Shown here piece after piece: positions 1 to 9,771 of a stretch of DNA of 64,000 nucleotides (its first letter is position 1; each line of letters opens with the position of its first letter). The position numbers were made by a program, and so were the translations under genes. The notes beneath the pieces were generated by a model. That model had not been told where the DNA came from and searched no databases. It saw only the letters and a program-made list of their open reading frames with translations. Source of the stretch: Oscarella lobularis (Eukaryota; Porifera; Homoscleromorpha; Homosclerophorida; Oscarellidae); the NCBI RefSeq assembly GCF_947507565.1, contig NC_089180.1, forward strand, positions 2,976,001 to 3,040,000, given 5' to 3'.

Positions 1-1291
1 GACGCCAGCTCGGTTTCGAAATCTTTTAGATCTCTTTTTCCGCGTCCGCTTGTTTCGTGATTCGGATCGCTAAACGATTCAATGATGTAGGCGTTTAGAA
101 TTGCGCATTCAAGAAGATAGTAGAAGATTCTCTTCCACGGCTTTCTAGATTTTCTTCCGACGCCGTATAGAGCAATTAGTTGATCGCCTCGATCAACACC
201 GCGCATATAGCTTACATAGTCCGACAAATAGGGTGGACAAAGAATGTCAACTTTTCTAGCGCCATCTCTTCGTTCCGTTGTTGGCTGGGCTTCGCCAGGC
301 TGAACGGCTGGGGTGCTTGCGGTGAAGAGAAAATTGACATATCGTCGATCGAACCAGATTCCCGCTGTCATTGGTCCTCGCGACAGATGACGGTAGTAGC
401 CTCTTTCGGCCCTTCGAGGAACAGGATGCTTGCTTTTCTTCATTTCGACAGGATAGTTGGCTCGGTTTGCTCTTGCTGTTCCTGTAGCGTAAATGTCGTT
501 GTAGTAGAGTATCTCAAAAAGACGCGGGCTGGTGTAATAGTTGTCGACATACAAAATTTGCCCTTTGTTGTAGCAAGAGCCAACCAGATCAAGAACGGCC
601 TTTGTACAAAGACCTTCTGTTGCATCGCCATCTAGGCTCTTTCCGCTGTAAATGAAGAAGTTTGAAACATACCCTGTTGAGGCATCAGCAAGGACATAGG
701 ACTTTATGTCCCACTTGTGCGGTTTGTCCTTCATATACTGCTTGATTCCCCAACGGCCTTTGAAAGGAATCATAGCATCGTCCACTGTTATATATTTAGA
801 AAGTTTGTAGCATTCTTGGAATTTTTTTGAATAATCAATAAGTGGACGAACCTGCAATATACATTAGCATGAAAAAGATAAGACGTGTGGACTATTCAGT
901 ACCTTTTGAAGCTTATCGTAGCCAGGAGTACCTCGAACAACTTCCAAAGCTGGATCGCTGACGTGCAGGAAACGACTGATTTGTTGAAACCTTGTCGACG
1001 TAAAGACGGACGCAAGGTTCGTTCTCATGTAATAGCACGACGTTTACCAGTAGTCTTTGAGTCTTGGGAAGCGTAAAATGCCCATAAAAAGCGATACTCC
1101 CAGAAATGCCTTCATTACCGGTACAGTGACAGGCTTCCTGGCTTCCAATTTCGATGACTAGAAGCGGCTAGTACGCGTTCTGCATACTTTTTGGTGTCTA
1201 CAAGTAGCGAGAAAAGCTCATCGGTCCAAAAGAACTGGAAAAACACCAGAGCGTTGGTTTCGCGTGGAAGATCGACGGCCGTAATACTAAG
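1..1291 (-). pseudogene. piggyBac-type transposase, truncated and broken
   Basis: The minus strand encodes a piggyBac (DDE_Tnp_1_7) transposase, the enzyme for cut-and-paste movement at TTAA sites. Visible in order: an N-terminal block (about 1291-1150), FLGVSLFMGILRFPRLKDYW (about 1100-1047), RFLHVSDPALE, TVDDAMIPFKGRWGIKQY with the first catalytic Asp, YVDNYYTSPRLFE with the second, and RGVDRGDQLIALYGVGRKSR with the third. A 51-bp GT-AG intron (852-902) separates the GYDKLQK exon from the VRPLIDYSKKF exon. The copy is broken: an in-frame TAA at 1044-1046, a frame change near 1125-1150, no recognisable start, and a C-terminus running off the window's left edge. Family assignment is firm. Activity is unlikely. 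Confidence 0.85.
852..902 (-). other. 51-bp GT-AG intron in the piggyBac pseudogene
   Basis: On the minus strand the donor follows the codons for DKLQK and the acceptor precedes VRPLID. Joining the flanks restores the conserved piggyBac reading. The size matches the other short introns in this window. Confidence 0.7.
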
Positions 1292-1352
1292 GTGACCGCT
1301 TTAAGAAGGTGGCCGCTAACCGAGGTTCTATGGTCGACGACTTCGAACGTTA

Positions 1353-1961
1353 CTTCCGATGAAGGAGTCTCTACTCACTCCAACGACACCACAACCGGCA
1401 GCGGTTCAAAAGAGAATAGTCGAAGCTAAAGAACAACAGAAAGAAAGATACGACAAGAAATCCAAAGATCTCCAACCACTCACTCCAGGGGAAAATGTCA
1501 GAATGAAACTGCCGGGAGAAAAGATCTGGTCACCCGCCGTGTGCACCAAGAAGCTAAGCAATCGATCATACGTCGTTCAAGCCGGAAGTCAAACGTATCG
1601 TCGCAATCGTAGACAGATTCGCCGTACAGCTGAGCCAAGCTTTCCAGAAGCTACAGCAGAAGAACCTGAAACAGAACAACCAGCACCAACAGAAGGAACA
1701 CCGAAACCGACCCAGGATTTGGCTCCAACGCCCGTCGCTCCGACAACGCCGCCGGTACAGACACCGCAGCAACCTGTTCCGTCACAGTCACCTGTCAAGT
1801 CGCAAACGCCGACTAAAGCACCGTCTTCATCACCGTCGGTGGCTTTACCCCTCGCCAGTGCTCCAGAAGCAGCTCCAGAAGCAGAAACGCCAAGGTACTT
1901 ATCCAGAGGACGCCGTCTGAAGACTCCAAAGCACCTGGCCGACTATCACACAAAGTTTTGA
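1353..1961 (+). pseudogene. Ty3/gypsy pol C-terminal tail (integrase end)
   Basis: About 200 codons encode the tail that follows the integrase core in K02A2.6-like gypsy elements: a basic helix (EAKEQQKERYDKKSKDL), a GENVRMKLP segment, a small SH3-like block ending in YRRNRRQIR, then a long Pro/Thr/Ser/Glu-rich tail ending in RGRRLKTPKHL. The same arrangement occurs on the minus strand at 36859-37530. Everything upstream (protease, RT, RNase H, integrase core) is missing; the sequence switches to piggyBac just before 1353. A purine-rich tract and LTR-like sequence follow, so this is the 3' end of a truncated element. The ORF is open but is not a stand-alone gene. Confidence 0.7.
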
Positions 1962-1975
1962 TCCTCTCATCTTAA

Positions 1976-2107
1976 ACAGGGGAAGATGTGACAAACCTAT
2001 AGTTAATATCTATATGTTGGGTGTGTTTGTGTTCTGTCTACTTCCTGTTTGCTAGTTACTTAAGGCTGTAACTATGTCTAGCACAATAGATTACTCTGCA
2101 CGTAACA
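1976..2107 (+). repeat. polypurine tract and likely 3' LTR of the gypsy fragment
   Basis: A purine run (ACAGGGGAAGA, 1976-1986) lies just after the pol stop and directly before TGTGAC at 1987, the usual polypurine tract/LTR junction of Ty3/gypsy elements. An end near CGTAACA at 2107 would give about 121 bp, comparable to the 156-bp LTR at 36680-36835, but no second copy is present to fix the 3' border. Confidence 0.45.
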
Positions 2108-2171
2108 AAAACGTACGAAAATGGACGGAAAGGGAAGGCCAGCAGCAGAAATAAGTCGATCAAGAGCCCCG

Positions 2172-2810
2172 ACGAATCCAAGATGGCGCGGGCAAATCGA
2201 GATGACGTCAACGACAAAAACAGGGCTACGAAAGCAATTTTGGACACCAGAGAGCGAAGAAAAAGCTTCGCTGCATCGATAAATCGAGAGCGAAGAAAAA
2301 GCTTCGCTGCATCGATAAATCGCCTTCGAACGTGGGACCGACTCGCGAAAGCCAGCGCCTTCGAAGAAAAGAGACGAATTCCCGAAAAGGGACCTCGAGC
2401 GGCAATTGTAAGTGGAGGTCGTTAAGGAAGACGCGAAAAAGCGACCCTGTCGTCGAGAATGTCGTTCGAACGCCTTTCGAAATCGATCGATCGCGAGAAT
2501 CGCCGAGTACGGGGCTTCGCGGGCGTTTTCGGCGCAATTCGACGATCGAAAACGCTTGGCGGCGTCGAATAGTCACCGTCGGAACTTCGCAGGAAGCGAA
2601 ACGACGCCCGAATCGCTCGAAAAACGACGAATTGCGAAAGGGGCCCCGACGCGAAAGGAGCGCGGTACATCCAGGAGACCCTTTCGAAAAGTTCGCTCGC
2701 GACGTGCACGGCGCCGAGCGACGAAAATCGAAGGAGGAGTTGGGACACAACGACTCGATGACGTCATCGTCCAAGATGGCGCGTACGCTCAGAGTGGTGG
2801 AGTCTAGCTG
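2172..2810 (+). promoter_or_regulatory. CpG-rich block with paired CRE and YY1-like motifs
   Basis: CCAAGATGGCGCG (YY1-like) occurs at about 2178 with GATGACGTCA (CRE-like) beside it, and both occur again near 2758-2785. Between them the sequence is CpG-rich, and open frames appear on both strands, which suggests base composition and not coding. This may be a promoter-type repeat or the edge of a mobile element. No gene start could be tied to it. Confidence 0.25.
2250..2321 (+). repeat. perfect tandem duplication, 36 bp x 2
   Basis: A 36-nt unit (2250-2285) is repeated exactly at 2286-2321. Each unit contains the inverted words GAAG and CTTC around AAAAAG. It lies in the CpG-rich block. Confidence 0.85.
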
Positions 2811-2830
2811 ACTACCCGGCTTCGCTCGGG
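2804..2830 (-). other. Helitron-type 3' terminus (hairpin + CTAG)
   Basis: On the minus strand CCCGAGCGAAGCCGGG folds into a short hairpin with a GCGAAG-type loop, followed 11 bases later by CTAG. The Helitron ends at 49731-49759 and 50865-50890 have CCCGTGCGAAGCACGGG (or one substitution) followed by the same spacing and CAGCTAG or CTGCTAG. Confidence 0.6.
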
Positions 2831-3417
2831 TTTGTCGTTCAAATTTTCCGTTCCTGTGCGGTTATTTGCACGCGTAGGCAGGGGCGTAAGTTGGTGCTGC
2901 ATTTCGGGTTTTAAATTAGTGATTTACTTACGGACGTATGTGTCAGCGTTTACCCAGGCCACACCACGGGGAGGTCCGTACGCATCGTGGCCCAAAAAAT
3001 TTGGCCTCTTTCGAGGCGTACAGTGCGTCCAGCGCTGAACCGGAAATTCTTCTTACGTGCGCGATGGATGTTTTCGTATCTAAAAATGCAGTACACGCCT
3101 TCAATTAAGACTCGCTTACTTACGCACATGTGTCTCCTTGCAAGTCCGGCTGTCAGCGCAAATGGAGACTGTCTCTTCGCGTGGAGAGGTCCTATTTCTC
3201 ATGTCTCGTCCGCTTGGTACGTTAGGCTATTTTCCTGCCGTTTGAAGGTTCCAGCTACCCTTTTAGCCAGCGTACTTAGCTTTTATATGTCCCAGAAGTA
3301 TAATAACGCTAAATGGCGGGCTGGACAGCCTTTAGAGAGACCATACCAGCGACTATTCTAAGAGGCTGAGCGTGTTTACGTTAGGCTATTTTTGGACTTC
3401 AGTGGTGCATCCTCGGG

Positions 3418-3993
3418 TTGGCTTCCAGCGGAAATGTCTTCGGCGTTTACGTATCTTTGTCTTCTCTATTGGACCCAAATGCATTCGACGTCGTTTTAAG
3501 CAACATGTGCTCATCCACGTGTAGTTGTCGTAGCGCACGCAATCACGTTGCAATGGCTCCCTTCCAGGTTTTTTCCTTCTGCACGCCACTGAAGGGAATT
3601 CGCCTATCTACGCGCTACGGGCAAATGAGCGGAGGAGATTTTGTCAGTTTTCGCCGCGAGCCGGACAGTGTCCACGACCGGAATGCAATCGCGGCGACGA
3701 ATCGCGGTGAAACTGTTGGCCACATTGAGCGATCCCTAGCTGCTGCTCTCGCTGATCCATTGGACGACAGACAAATTCGATTGGAAGGGTACGGCGCTTT
3801 TTTGATGACGTGCATAACGGTGCGAATTAGGGTGCTTTTGTTATCCCAAGATGAAGGAATTGTCGGACCAGATATGCGGCGAACATCATGCGATTCGTTC
3901 CGGCGAGATCCCGCATCCAATCGTCGACACGCTCGCTTACAACTTCCATTTGTTGAGCCCACTTGTGCGTACTGGGCTCTTCAGAAGGCGTGA
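3418..3993 (+). CDS. HIRAN-domain ORF, probably a captured gene fragment
   Basis: The central part of this 191-codon ORF (about 3590-3800) encodes a HIRAN domain: KGIRLSTRYGQMSGGDFV, FRREPDSVHDRNAIA and GETVGHIERSLAAALA match the family pattern. HIRAN domains bind 3' single-strand DNA ends in helicases such as HLTF and also occur in element-encoded proteins. No helicase or nuclease domain follows, and the last 50 codons read antisense through another coding segment (3827-4300, -), so those residues are probably not real. The start is uncertain. It lies between the helicase stop and the terminus of the minus-strand Helitron, in opposite orientation, as expected for a captured fragment. Confidence 0.5.
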   Translation: MASSGNVFGVYVSLSSLLDPNAFDVVLSNMCSSTCSCRSARNHVAMAPFQVFSFCTPLKGIRLSTRYGQMSGGDFVSFRREPDSVHDRNAIAATNRGETVGHIERSLAAALADPLDDRQIRLEGYGAFLMTCITVRIRVLLLSQDEGIVGPDMRRTSCDSFRRDPASNRRHARLQLPFVEPTCAYWALQKA

Positions 3994-4300
3994 CGGGAAG
4001 GTCCGTGTCATGGGGCCGTTTTCTTCCTCTTCCACCGGCGCGGCCACCCTTTGCAGCATCTCCCCGGGGTTGGAGCTTGTGCATCCTGTTGACATTGGAG
4101 ATCAACGCGAGGGCACGCCTCTGGCTGGCACGCCTTGGTCGCGTGATTGACGAAACGTCTTCAAGTGCTTCCGAAGAACCGGAAGAAGCACCGCTGGCGT
4201 TTACAAACACCGGTTGTGATGTGATGGTGTTTAGAAACATCGGTTCCGACGCAAGCGATACGCGAGAAGCCATGAAAACAGTTCGAATTACGCACAACAA
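3827..4300 (-). pseudogene. N-terminal fragment of a DDE-type transposase gene (copy 1)
   Basis: This 157-codon minus ORF matches the start of the pseudogene at 25261-26235. Shared: FLNT near the N-terminus, an R/S-rich basic stretch, INRVNR or ISNVNR, KxxPRGDAAKGGR, GGRGRKR, and WITDLDLSNRQMLAAYL against WMRDLAGTNRMMFAAYL. Here the gene stops before the HTH and catalytic parts. The shared N-terminus is the only clue to function. It lies inside the Helitron remains and overlaps the HIRAN ORF on the other strand. Confidence 0.5.
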
Positions 4301-4582
4301 AAGTTAGAAAGTCCCGGTCATACCCCGGAAGTTCGCATTCACCTCGAAAGGGGACTCTCTGTTTTGGTTGACGTTTTTATTGCGTTAAATCTTCGTTTAG
4401 AGCACACACATGCCGTACAAACAGGTTTGAAGTTCAGAAAGCAAGATTACAGTACCGTACGCACGGCGTACATTTTTCTGGTTTAGCGCTGGACGCACTG
4501 TAGGTTATGGTTCGAAAGGTAAGGGTCTTTCTGCCGCTGGCCACGGGATGGGGATAGGATATGGTGGTGGTCCAACGGGGTG

Positions 4583-5475
4583 CTAAAGAACTTCGCGGTA
4601 AACTACGTTTGCTGTTTTGGGGGTTTCAGTGAGAACGAAAATGTTTCTTGGAGAACTTACACGCAAGCAGGCGACGTAGAACTGTTCGTGTGCAAAACAT
4701 TTGGTCTGAAGGCTGAGACCTACCGTCTTTAACGTTTGTCCTTGCGATTTGTTAATTGTCATCGCAAACGACAGCTTTACGGGAAACTGCAGTCTCTTGA
4801 AGGGAATGTTGCAATCGGAGGGAATTAGGGAAATGCGTGGAATAAAAACGATTTCACCTGCGTATTGCCCTGTGCAAATTGTGGCCTCTATAACATTGTG
4901 GCACAGTCGTACGACGGTCAACTTTGTTCCGTTGCAGAGTTTCGGAGCGTCGATGTTGCGCAAGAGCATAATTGGCGCGCCTACATTTAGAGCCAAAGTG
5001 TATGAAGGTAGTCTGGGGGGATGAAGGGAATTTAAAATTTCGGTTGGATAGTTTACGGCGTCGTCTGGTTCGTATCGACGGAAAGATAATTTTTTTCGTT
5101 TTCACGTATAAGCTGAAGCATGGCGTCGTTTATTTGGTTGACAGTGTCATTTCGTGGCGCAAGAATTGCGCGTTCGCCAAGCCACGCAATGTTTTTGTAT
5201 CGTTCGTTGAGTTGAGGAAAAACGGCCTGTATGAGTTCGGCAGAGGACTGGACGACGGTGCCGTAAGGAACATTAATGAGACCGTCTTGAGGGTCGGTCG
5301 CTATCGTGCCGTTGCCGATTTCCAAGAGTAACTGTGCGTAAGAGCCCGACTCGCTGTCTTCGTACAGATGCACTCTCATGTTGGTCGTCAAACGCAAAGT
5401 TCGGACTTTGTGCCAAATGGAGCGCGAGTATTTCAAGCATGCATGCGGCGATCTCGTCGGCCTTGGTGCCCTTTG
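4583..5475 (-). pseudogene. Helitron PIF1-like helicase, C-terminal half
   Basis: Minus-strand codons run from VIPKGTKADEI (beside the P-element insertion) through HKVRTLRLTTNMRVHLY, GTIATDPQDGLINVPYGT, an ILAPRND block, a [12 protein letters not shown] block with [18 protein letters not shown] (superfamily 1 motif V/VI region) and [19 protein letters not shown], ending VVYREVL and a stop at 4583. These are the C-terminal helicase motifs of Helitron Rep/Hel proteins. At least two frame changes (near 5436 and 5000-5050) break the reading. The matching N-terminal half lies at 9816-10053, so the gene was continuous before the P-type element entered. Confidence 0.8.
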
Positions 5476-5482
5476 GTATCAC
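5476..5482 (+). repeat. 7-bp target-site duplication, left copy
   Basis: GTATCAC here is repeated exactly at 9809-9815 on the other side of the P-type element. Collapsing the two copies joins the helicase halves in frame within LPVIPKGTKADEI. Confidence 0.85.
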
Positions 5483-5519
5483 CATAGATGCTGGAGAAAG
5501 GAAGGATTGGTAACGCACG
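5483..5519 (+). repeat. left 37-bp terminal inverted repeat of the P-type element
   Basis: It starts CATAGATGCTGG and is identical for 37 bases to the reverse complement of 9772-9808. The subterminal inverted block follows at 5535-5549. Confidence 0.9.
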
Positions 5520-5534
5520 CATCTGCTGTAGGTT

Positions 5535-5549
5535 TCATCCGCGACATGG
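5535..5549 (+). repeat. subterminal inverted block, left
   Basis: TCATCCGCGACATGG is repeated in inverse orientation at 9734-9748. It resembles the 11-bp internal inverted repeats of Drosophila P elements, which help bind transposase, though that role is only inferred here. Confidence 0.7.
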
Positions 5550-5559
5550 TCACGTGATA

Positions 5560-6555
5560 GTAATGCATTCAGGACATGTCCAATCGGCTCTTCTGTCTGT
5601 TTCGCCAGCACAGGCGTTCACGTTTCGATCTCCTCGAAGTGAGAAAGCGAAGAAAGAAGTGGATCGACTTCTTGGAGTGGCGGCAGATTCGAGATTCACT
5701 CGCCATTGGGAAATTTTTTCTGAGCAGCTTGTTTCGTCCATTGCCGCTATTTGCAACCAGGATTCACAGTCGGCAGAGCCTTTGCCATTGAAAAGAGCGG
5801 CGCTGTGGAGTAAATTTCATCGACTTCGCGTTGAAATGTTGCCTCGAGTTTGGCGGGAATTCCTCTGCAACGTCGACGAGTCGTTAGACGTGTTGATACA
5901 GCAGTACGTGAATCAGAAAGTTTTTGAAGACATCATTACTGCCAGATTTGGCTGTGTTTCGTCGATCAAGTCTCGAACAGCCACCCTCACCTCTGATGAA
6001 GAGAACATAATACGTTACGCAGCTGGGTATGTGCCCTTCAGTCTACTAAAAAAGCATAAAAAATCATCTTCAGCATTATCTTCTGCATACATCGATTGCC
6101 TTATTGGCTTGTCAGTTTGCTCGGCAGACGATGATGACAGTGACGGCACTGGTGTAGTATCCCTCATGAACTACACGTTAGAATGGATGAAAAGGGTCAA
6201 CAGAGGGGGACTATTTGAAGTGAGCGATAAAGCTTTTCTGCTCTTCAGAGAGATCGAGTTGACGACACGTGATGCATTGATGTCGTCTCTTCAAAGCCGT
6301 CATTCTGACGGAAAGAATGACATCAGTAGTCTTGCCTGTGCGGATGCGTACGTCGTGTCATATTGGGAGCAGATTGCCTGTGATCTCAATAATGCACAGT
6401 CTATGTCACTCTTGAAGGAAATAGTTGATCTCTGGATTACCATTCGAGGGCATTCCATAGCAGGCCAGTGGATGGAAATGTATAAAGAGATGAAAGGCAA
6501 AAGTACGTCGAAATCAAAGCCGCTGCGACGCTCTTTGATGATGGACTGCGACTGA
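5560..6555 (+). CDS. unrecognised companion ORF of the P-type element
   Basis: The open frame begins at an ATG at 5488 inside the terminal repeat, so the first codons are doubtful. ATG 5560, or an acceptor near 5610 before AFTFRSPRSEK, is a more likely start. The body is alpha-helical with conserved-looking blocks: LWSKFHRLRV, DEENIIRYAAGYVPFSLLKK, an acidic DDDDSDGTG loop, VNRGGLFEVSDKAFLLF, and LWITIRGHSIAGQWMEMYKE near the end. No catalytic motif or zinc finger was seen. Similar uncharacterised proteins occur, as far as I recall, in cnidarian and other invertebrate genomes. It converges on the transposase, stop to stop 36 bp apart, within one set of terminal repeats. A regulator or accessory transposition factor is inference only. 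Confidence 0.6.
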   Translation, partial: VMHSGHVQSALLSVSPAQAFTFRSPRSEKAKKEVDRLLGVAADSRFTRHWEIFSEQLVSSIAAICNQDSQSAEPLPLKRAALWSKFHRLRVEMLPRVWREFLCNVDESLDVLIQQYVNQKVFEDIITARFGCVSSIKSRTATLTSDEENIIRYAAGYVPFSLLKKHKKSSSALSSAYIDCLIGLSVCSADDDDSDGTGVVSLMNYTLEWMKRVNRGGLFEVSDKAFLLFREIELTTRDALMSSLQSRHSDGKNDISSLACADAYVVSYWEQIACDLNNAQSMSLLKEIVDLWITIRGHSIAGQWMEMYKEMKGKSTSKSKPLRRSLMMDCD

Positions 6556-6591
6556 GTTAGTGATCTCTGAACCGAATGATATAGTTTAATG

Positions 6592-9319
6592 TCAAGATAC
6601 ACGTTTACTTCTTTTAGCTCTGCGTTTAGGCAATGGTTCATCTCTAACGGAGGGATCGGCATCTCTGAATCGTTTCACATTTCCTCTTACTGGGTGTAGG
6701 GCTTCGGAGCGCTGCATTCTCAAGGACACGGTGTTGTCCATAAATTCCTTTGCCGAAGGGTTATCGCACCTTCCTCCTTTAGCCCTGAATTAATGTTGTT
6801 TAGATATCAATGTTACTAGTAATGCCACATCAAATTTACCGCTGCTGCCCGAAAAATGATTCTAAACGGTCCTGGCAAAACCTTTCGCTAAGTAGACCTT
6901 TTACTCCTTTGATTTGTAACAGCAATGGAGTCAGTTCGACAAATGAATAAACTGTCAAAAACTGAACTGACAGGGTTTATTATAAAGTGAGAGCACATTC
7001 TTACCGGTTATTCGGAGACCTTCTATAGTTTCTCTCGATAGCTGCATCATGCGTTGCTGGCTCGCACTGAAACCCTCTCTTGACTTGACGGACGCTTCCC
7101 ATTCATCAAAGTACTGCAAAAAGTCGTTCTTGAGCCACTACAATAAGTCCAGTTTCATATAGACACATTGCTTTTGGTAAAGTGTTGTTATTTACTTTTA
7201 ATCTATCGTCATCCGGCTGTCGATAAGGCCTCAAATTCGGCTTCAGCCGATGAATACTTTCGTTGAAAGAGCGAACATTCAGACAATCAAAAAATTTGTC
7301 TATCATTCGGATAAATAACTCCGTCTCCTTTGTTTCCTCGAGGCCAAAGTAGTCGAACGCGTCAGCTACAGACTTGCTAAGGACCTAACAGTTACGGGTT
7401 GCACTCTTTCTTCTAAAAAGGTAAGTACCAAACCTGTGCAGCTAGATTCACACGCATTCGAGCGTACGACGTCAGGTATACATGCTCCCTTTTTATTTTT
7501 GGCAGAAGGCTGAGACCACTTGCGATTCTCGTTTTCTTGTATAAGTCGGACATGTGAGTCCAACTTATGTGCTTTCCGTCCTTCTACAATTTCAGTGTAA
7601 AATTGCACTAGGACATGGTAATTTTTTCCTTACCCATAAAGCACGTGATTTGCTGTGACCGAATGAATTTGCCCAGCAGTTACGAGCCGTTTTTATTAAG
7701 TGAGGCACGTCGGAGAAGAAGTATATTGGCAGACCTTCAGCAGAGAATGGATTTTCCGTTTTGTAGATGACCTTTTCTTTGTCATCGGATGTTTTGTGCA
7801 TCTTATAAAACTTGCGGTTACAAGCAGCGCCGTCGCACGTAAGAGAAATGGCTATGAGCCCGCATTCCTCTACATTACGAATGACATCCCATACAATGGG
7901 ATACAGTTGCTCAGCGGTCGCGCCATTTGTTGGAAAGTGGGCGTAAGCAAATTCCAATTTGGTGAAGATTCCTCGTACCATGAACATTAACATGTGAGTA
8001 GCAACTTTTGGAGTAGACGAATTGCTATCTTCTTCGATATTTTTCTCCAGCCTTTCGAGATAGTTGTTAAATGATCCCAAATCTACAAAGCCTTTCAATT
8101 CCAAAGTTGCTTTGTCGAATACTAAGTTCTCCCTGATTTTCATTTCGTCAAAAGAAATAGCGACATACTTGTCGCTCTCGGCCGTGACGTTCGCCTCGTG
8201 AATCAACTGCAAATTGACATCTTTGTGAAATCCTGGTCCACTTTTGGTCCAATGGGAGTAATCAAAAAGAGTTCTTTCCGATGGCAGGACAAGAAGTCCG
8301 GAATTTCTAAGCGAACTGTAGGCAGCGCTAGATTTGTATTTGAGGTGAAGGCACCACAAAATAATGGCAGGATGCCAACGCATTTGTTTGGGATTAGTGT
8401 GCAAGGCACGCAACTGCTGCTCCCAAAAGATTCGCTTAAGACTGCCTTCAGGGTTGGTTTTCGTTACCTCGTCGGTCATGGAAGTCATAATATCACTTAT
8501 GTCGTTTTGATCAGTCTCCTGCAAATCAATGCCTTCCTCTTCAGTGAGCCTGGCCAATGTGCGTTGAATTTTTCGTTCAGCTGCTATCATCCTTGATTTG
8601 ACCGACTTGAATTTCTGGAATCTCTCTGGCGTGTCCATATATCTCAGATTCATATGACTTGTAGATGAAGCCGAAAGGGAAGCGGGCGCTTCTTTTCTCT
8701 TAGCCCAGCGCTGGGCTGATTTTCGTAAAGTATTCCTGTGCTTGATGCAGTGATAACATCGCTGTCCTACTTTAGTAACAATCTGGCATGATTTTGATCG
8801 AACAGTTTCTCGCAATTCGCCATCTGCTCCAGGCACAGTGGCATCTAATGTAGCGGTCACATCTTTGCCATTCGTCGAAAGCAGTTTTCCTTTCTTGCTT
8901 TTTACAAAAGAAACGAACTCTTCGTCAGGATTACCCGGGCAGAACTCGGTGTTCTCAGCCTCTACCAAAATGGTATTCAGCGCTCTTCCCGACATAGTTC
9001 CTGGCGAAGATGCAAGAACGTGGCACTCTTTTTGCAACAGATGCCCAAATGCAGACGCCATCCAAGACAAGTCGTCGTTAATAGTAATGCCAAATGGCAC
9101 TGAATGACTTTCACCAATTTTGGTAATCATTGCTTTTTTTAATTCTGGGTCTTCCGTTTTAGCCCATTTTGCGCTGGGCAATCGAATTTGGTCGATTACG
9201 TCTCTGAAAGTCTCCTTTTCTTTCTGGGGCGGCCGTCCAACTTTTCTTCGGGAGCGCTCCTGCTCCTTTCTTTCATAATTTTTTTCTCGGCGACCGATGT
9301 ATGCCTTTCGCCTACCCAT
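6592..9319 (-). CDS. P-element/THAP9-like transposase, five exons
   Basis: Exons on the minus strand: 9319-7429, 7384-7196, 7137-7005, 6951-6840 and 6784-6592. The introns (7385-7428, 7138-7195, 6952-7004, 6785-6839) are 44-58 bp and all GT-AG. P-family blocks in order: a basic start (MGRRKAY), CYHCIKHRNTLRK, AISFDEMKI with a catalytic Asp, ELKGFVDLGSFN, TCDGAACN, FFSDVPHLIKTARN, then VLSKSVADAFDYF, MIDKFFDCLNVRSFNE, EGFSASQRMMQLSRETIEG and GGRCDNPSAKEFMDNT. The reading needs one base fewer in a six-T run (plus 7622-7627), either a real frameshift or an assembly error. Corrected length is about 838 residues. There is no THAP zinc finger at the N-terminus; a short intron-like stretch near 9500-9540 suggests a 5' non-coding exon. 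Confidence 0.85.
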
Positions 9320-9733
9320 AACACGAATGCACCTTCAATGCACCAAAGCATCAGGAAATATTTTCATTAGTTGACATTTTGTTGCACTTACAGCGAGAAA
9401 ATCACACAAAGTTACGCCTCTTCCGGCAACGAATCCGATCCTAAACGCAGCTTATGGTGAGCAACACTCATAAAAAGCACGCTACTGCATAAGGATACAT
9501 ATAACAGGCTGAAAAAAAAAGAAAAACAACTGGAGGGAGCCTTACGAGCTGAGAAAAAATCACACAATCATAAAAATCGCCAAACGCCGCGAAGCAAGAC
9601 ATCGATGAAAGAGAGTTGGACTAAAATCCTATTTCGCGGTGTTTTCTAACCTATTGTCACTCCCACGGCGCTTTGCACACGTCGGAAAAGGTTTCTCCAG
9701 TACACGAGGTTGTGTGGGCGTAAGTGGGCGTAC

Positions 9734-9748
9734 CCATGTCGCGGATGA
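9734..9748 (-). repeat. subterminal inverted block, right
   Basis: This is the inverse copy of 5535-5549, 24 bases inside the right terminal repeat. Confidence 0.7.
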
Positions 9749-9771
9749 GCAACGTCATGTACAGTGGAGGA

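Noticed and set aside
180-635. 151-codon plus ORF
   Set aside because: It lies antisense to well-conserved piggyBac codons on the minus strand.
2226-2811. Several long overlapping ORFs on both strands
   Set aside because: They arise from CpG-rich sequence and a 36-bp tandem duplication; none has a domain or splice context.
7622-7645. A tiny intron (GTAAGG...CTAG) to explain the P-transposase frame change
   Set aside because: It would be under 30 bases, and a one-base difference in a six-T run restores the conserved reading more simply.
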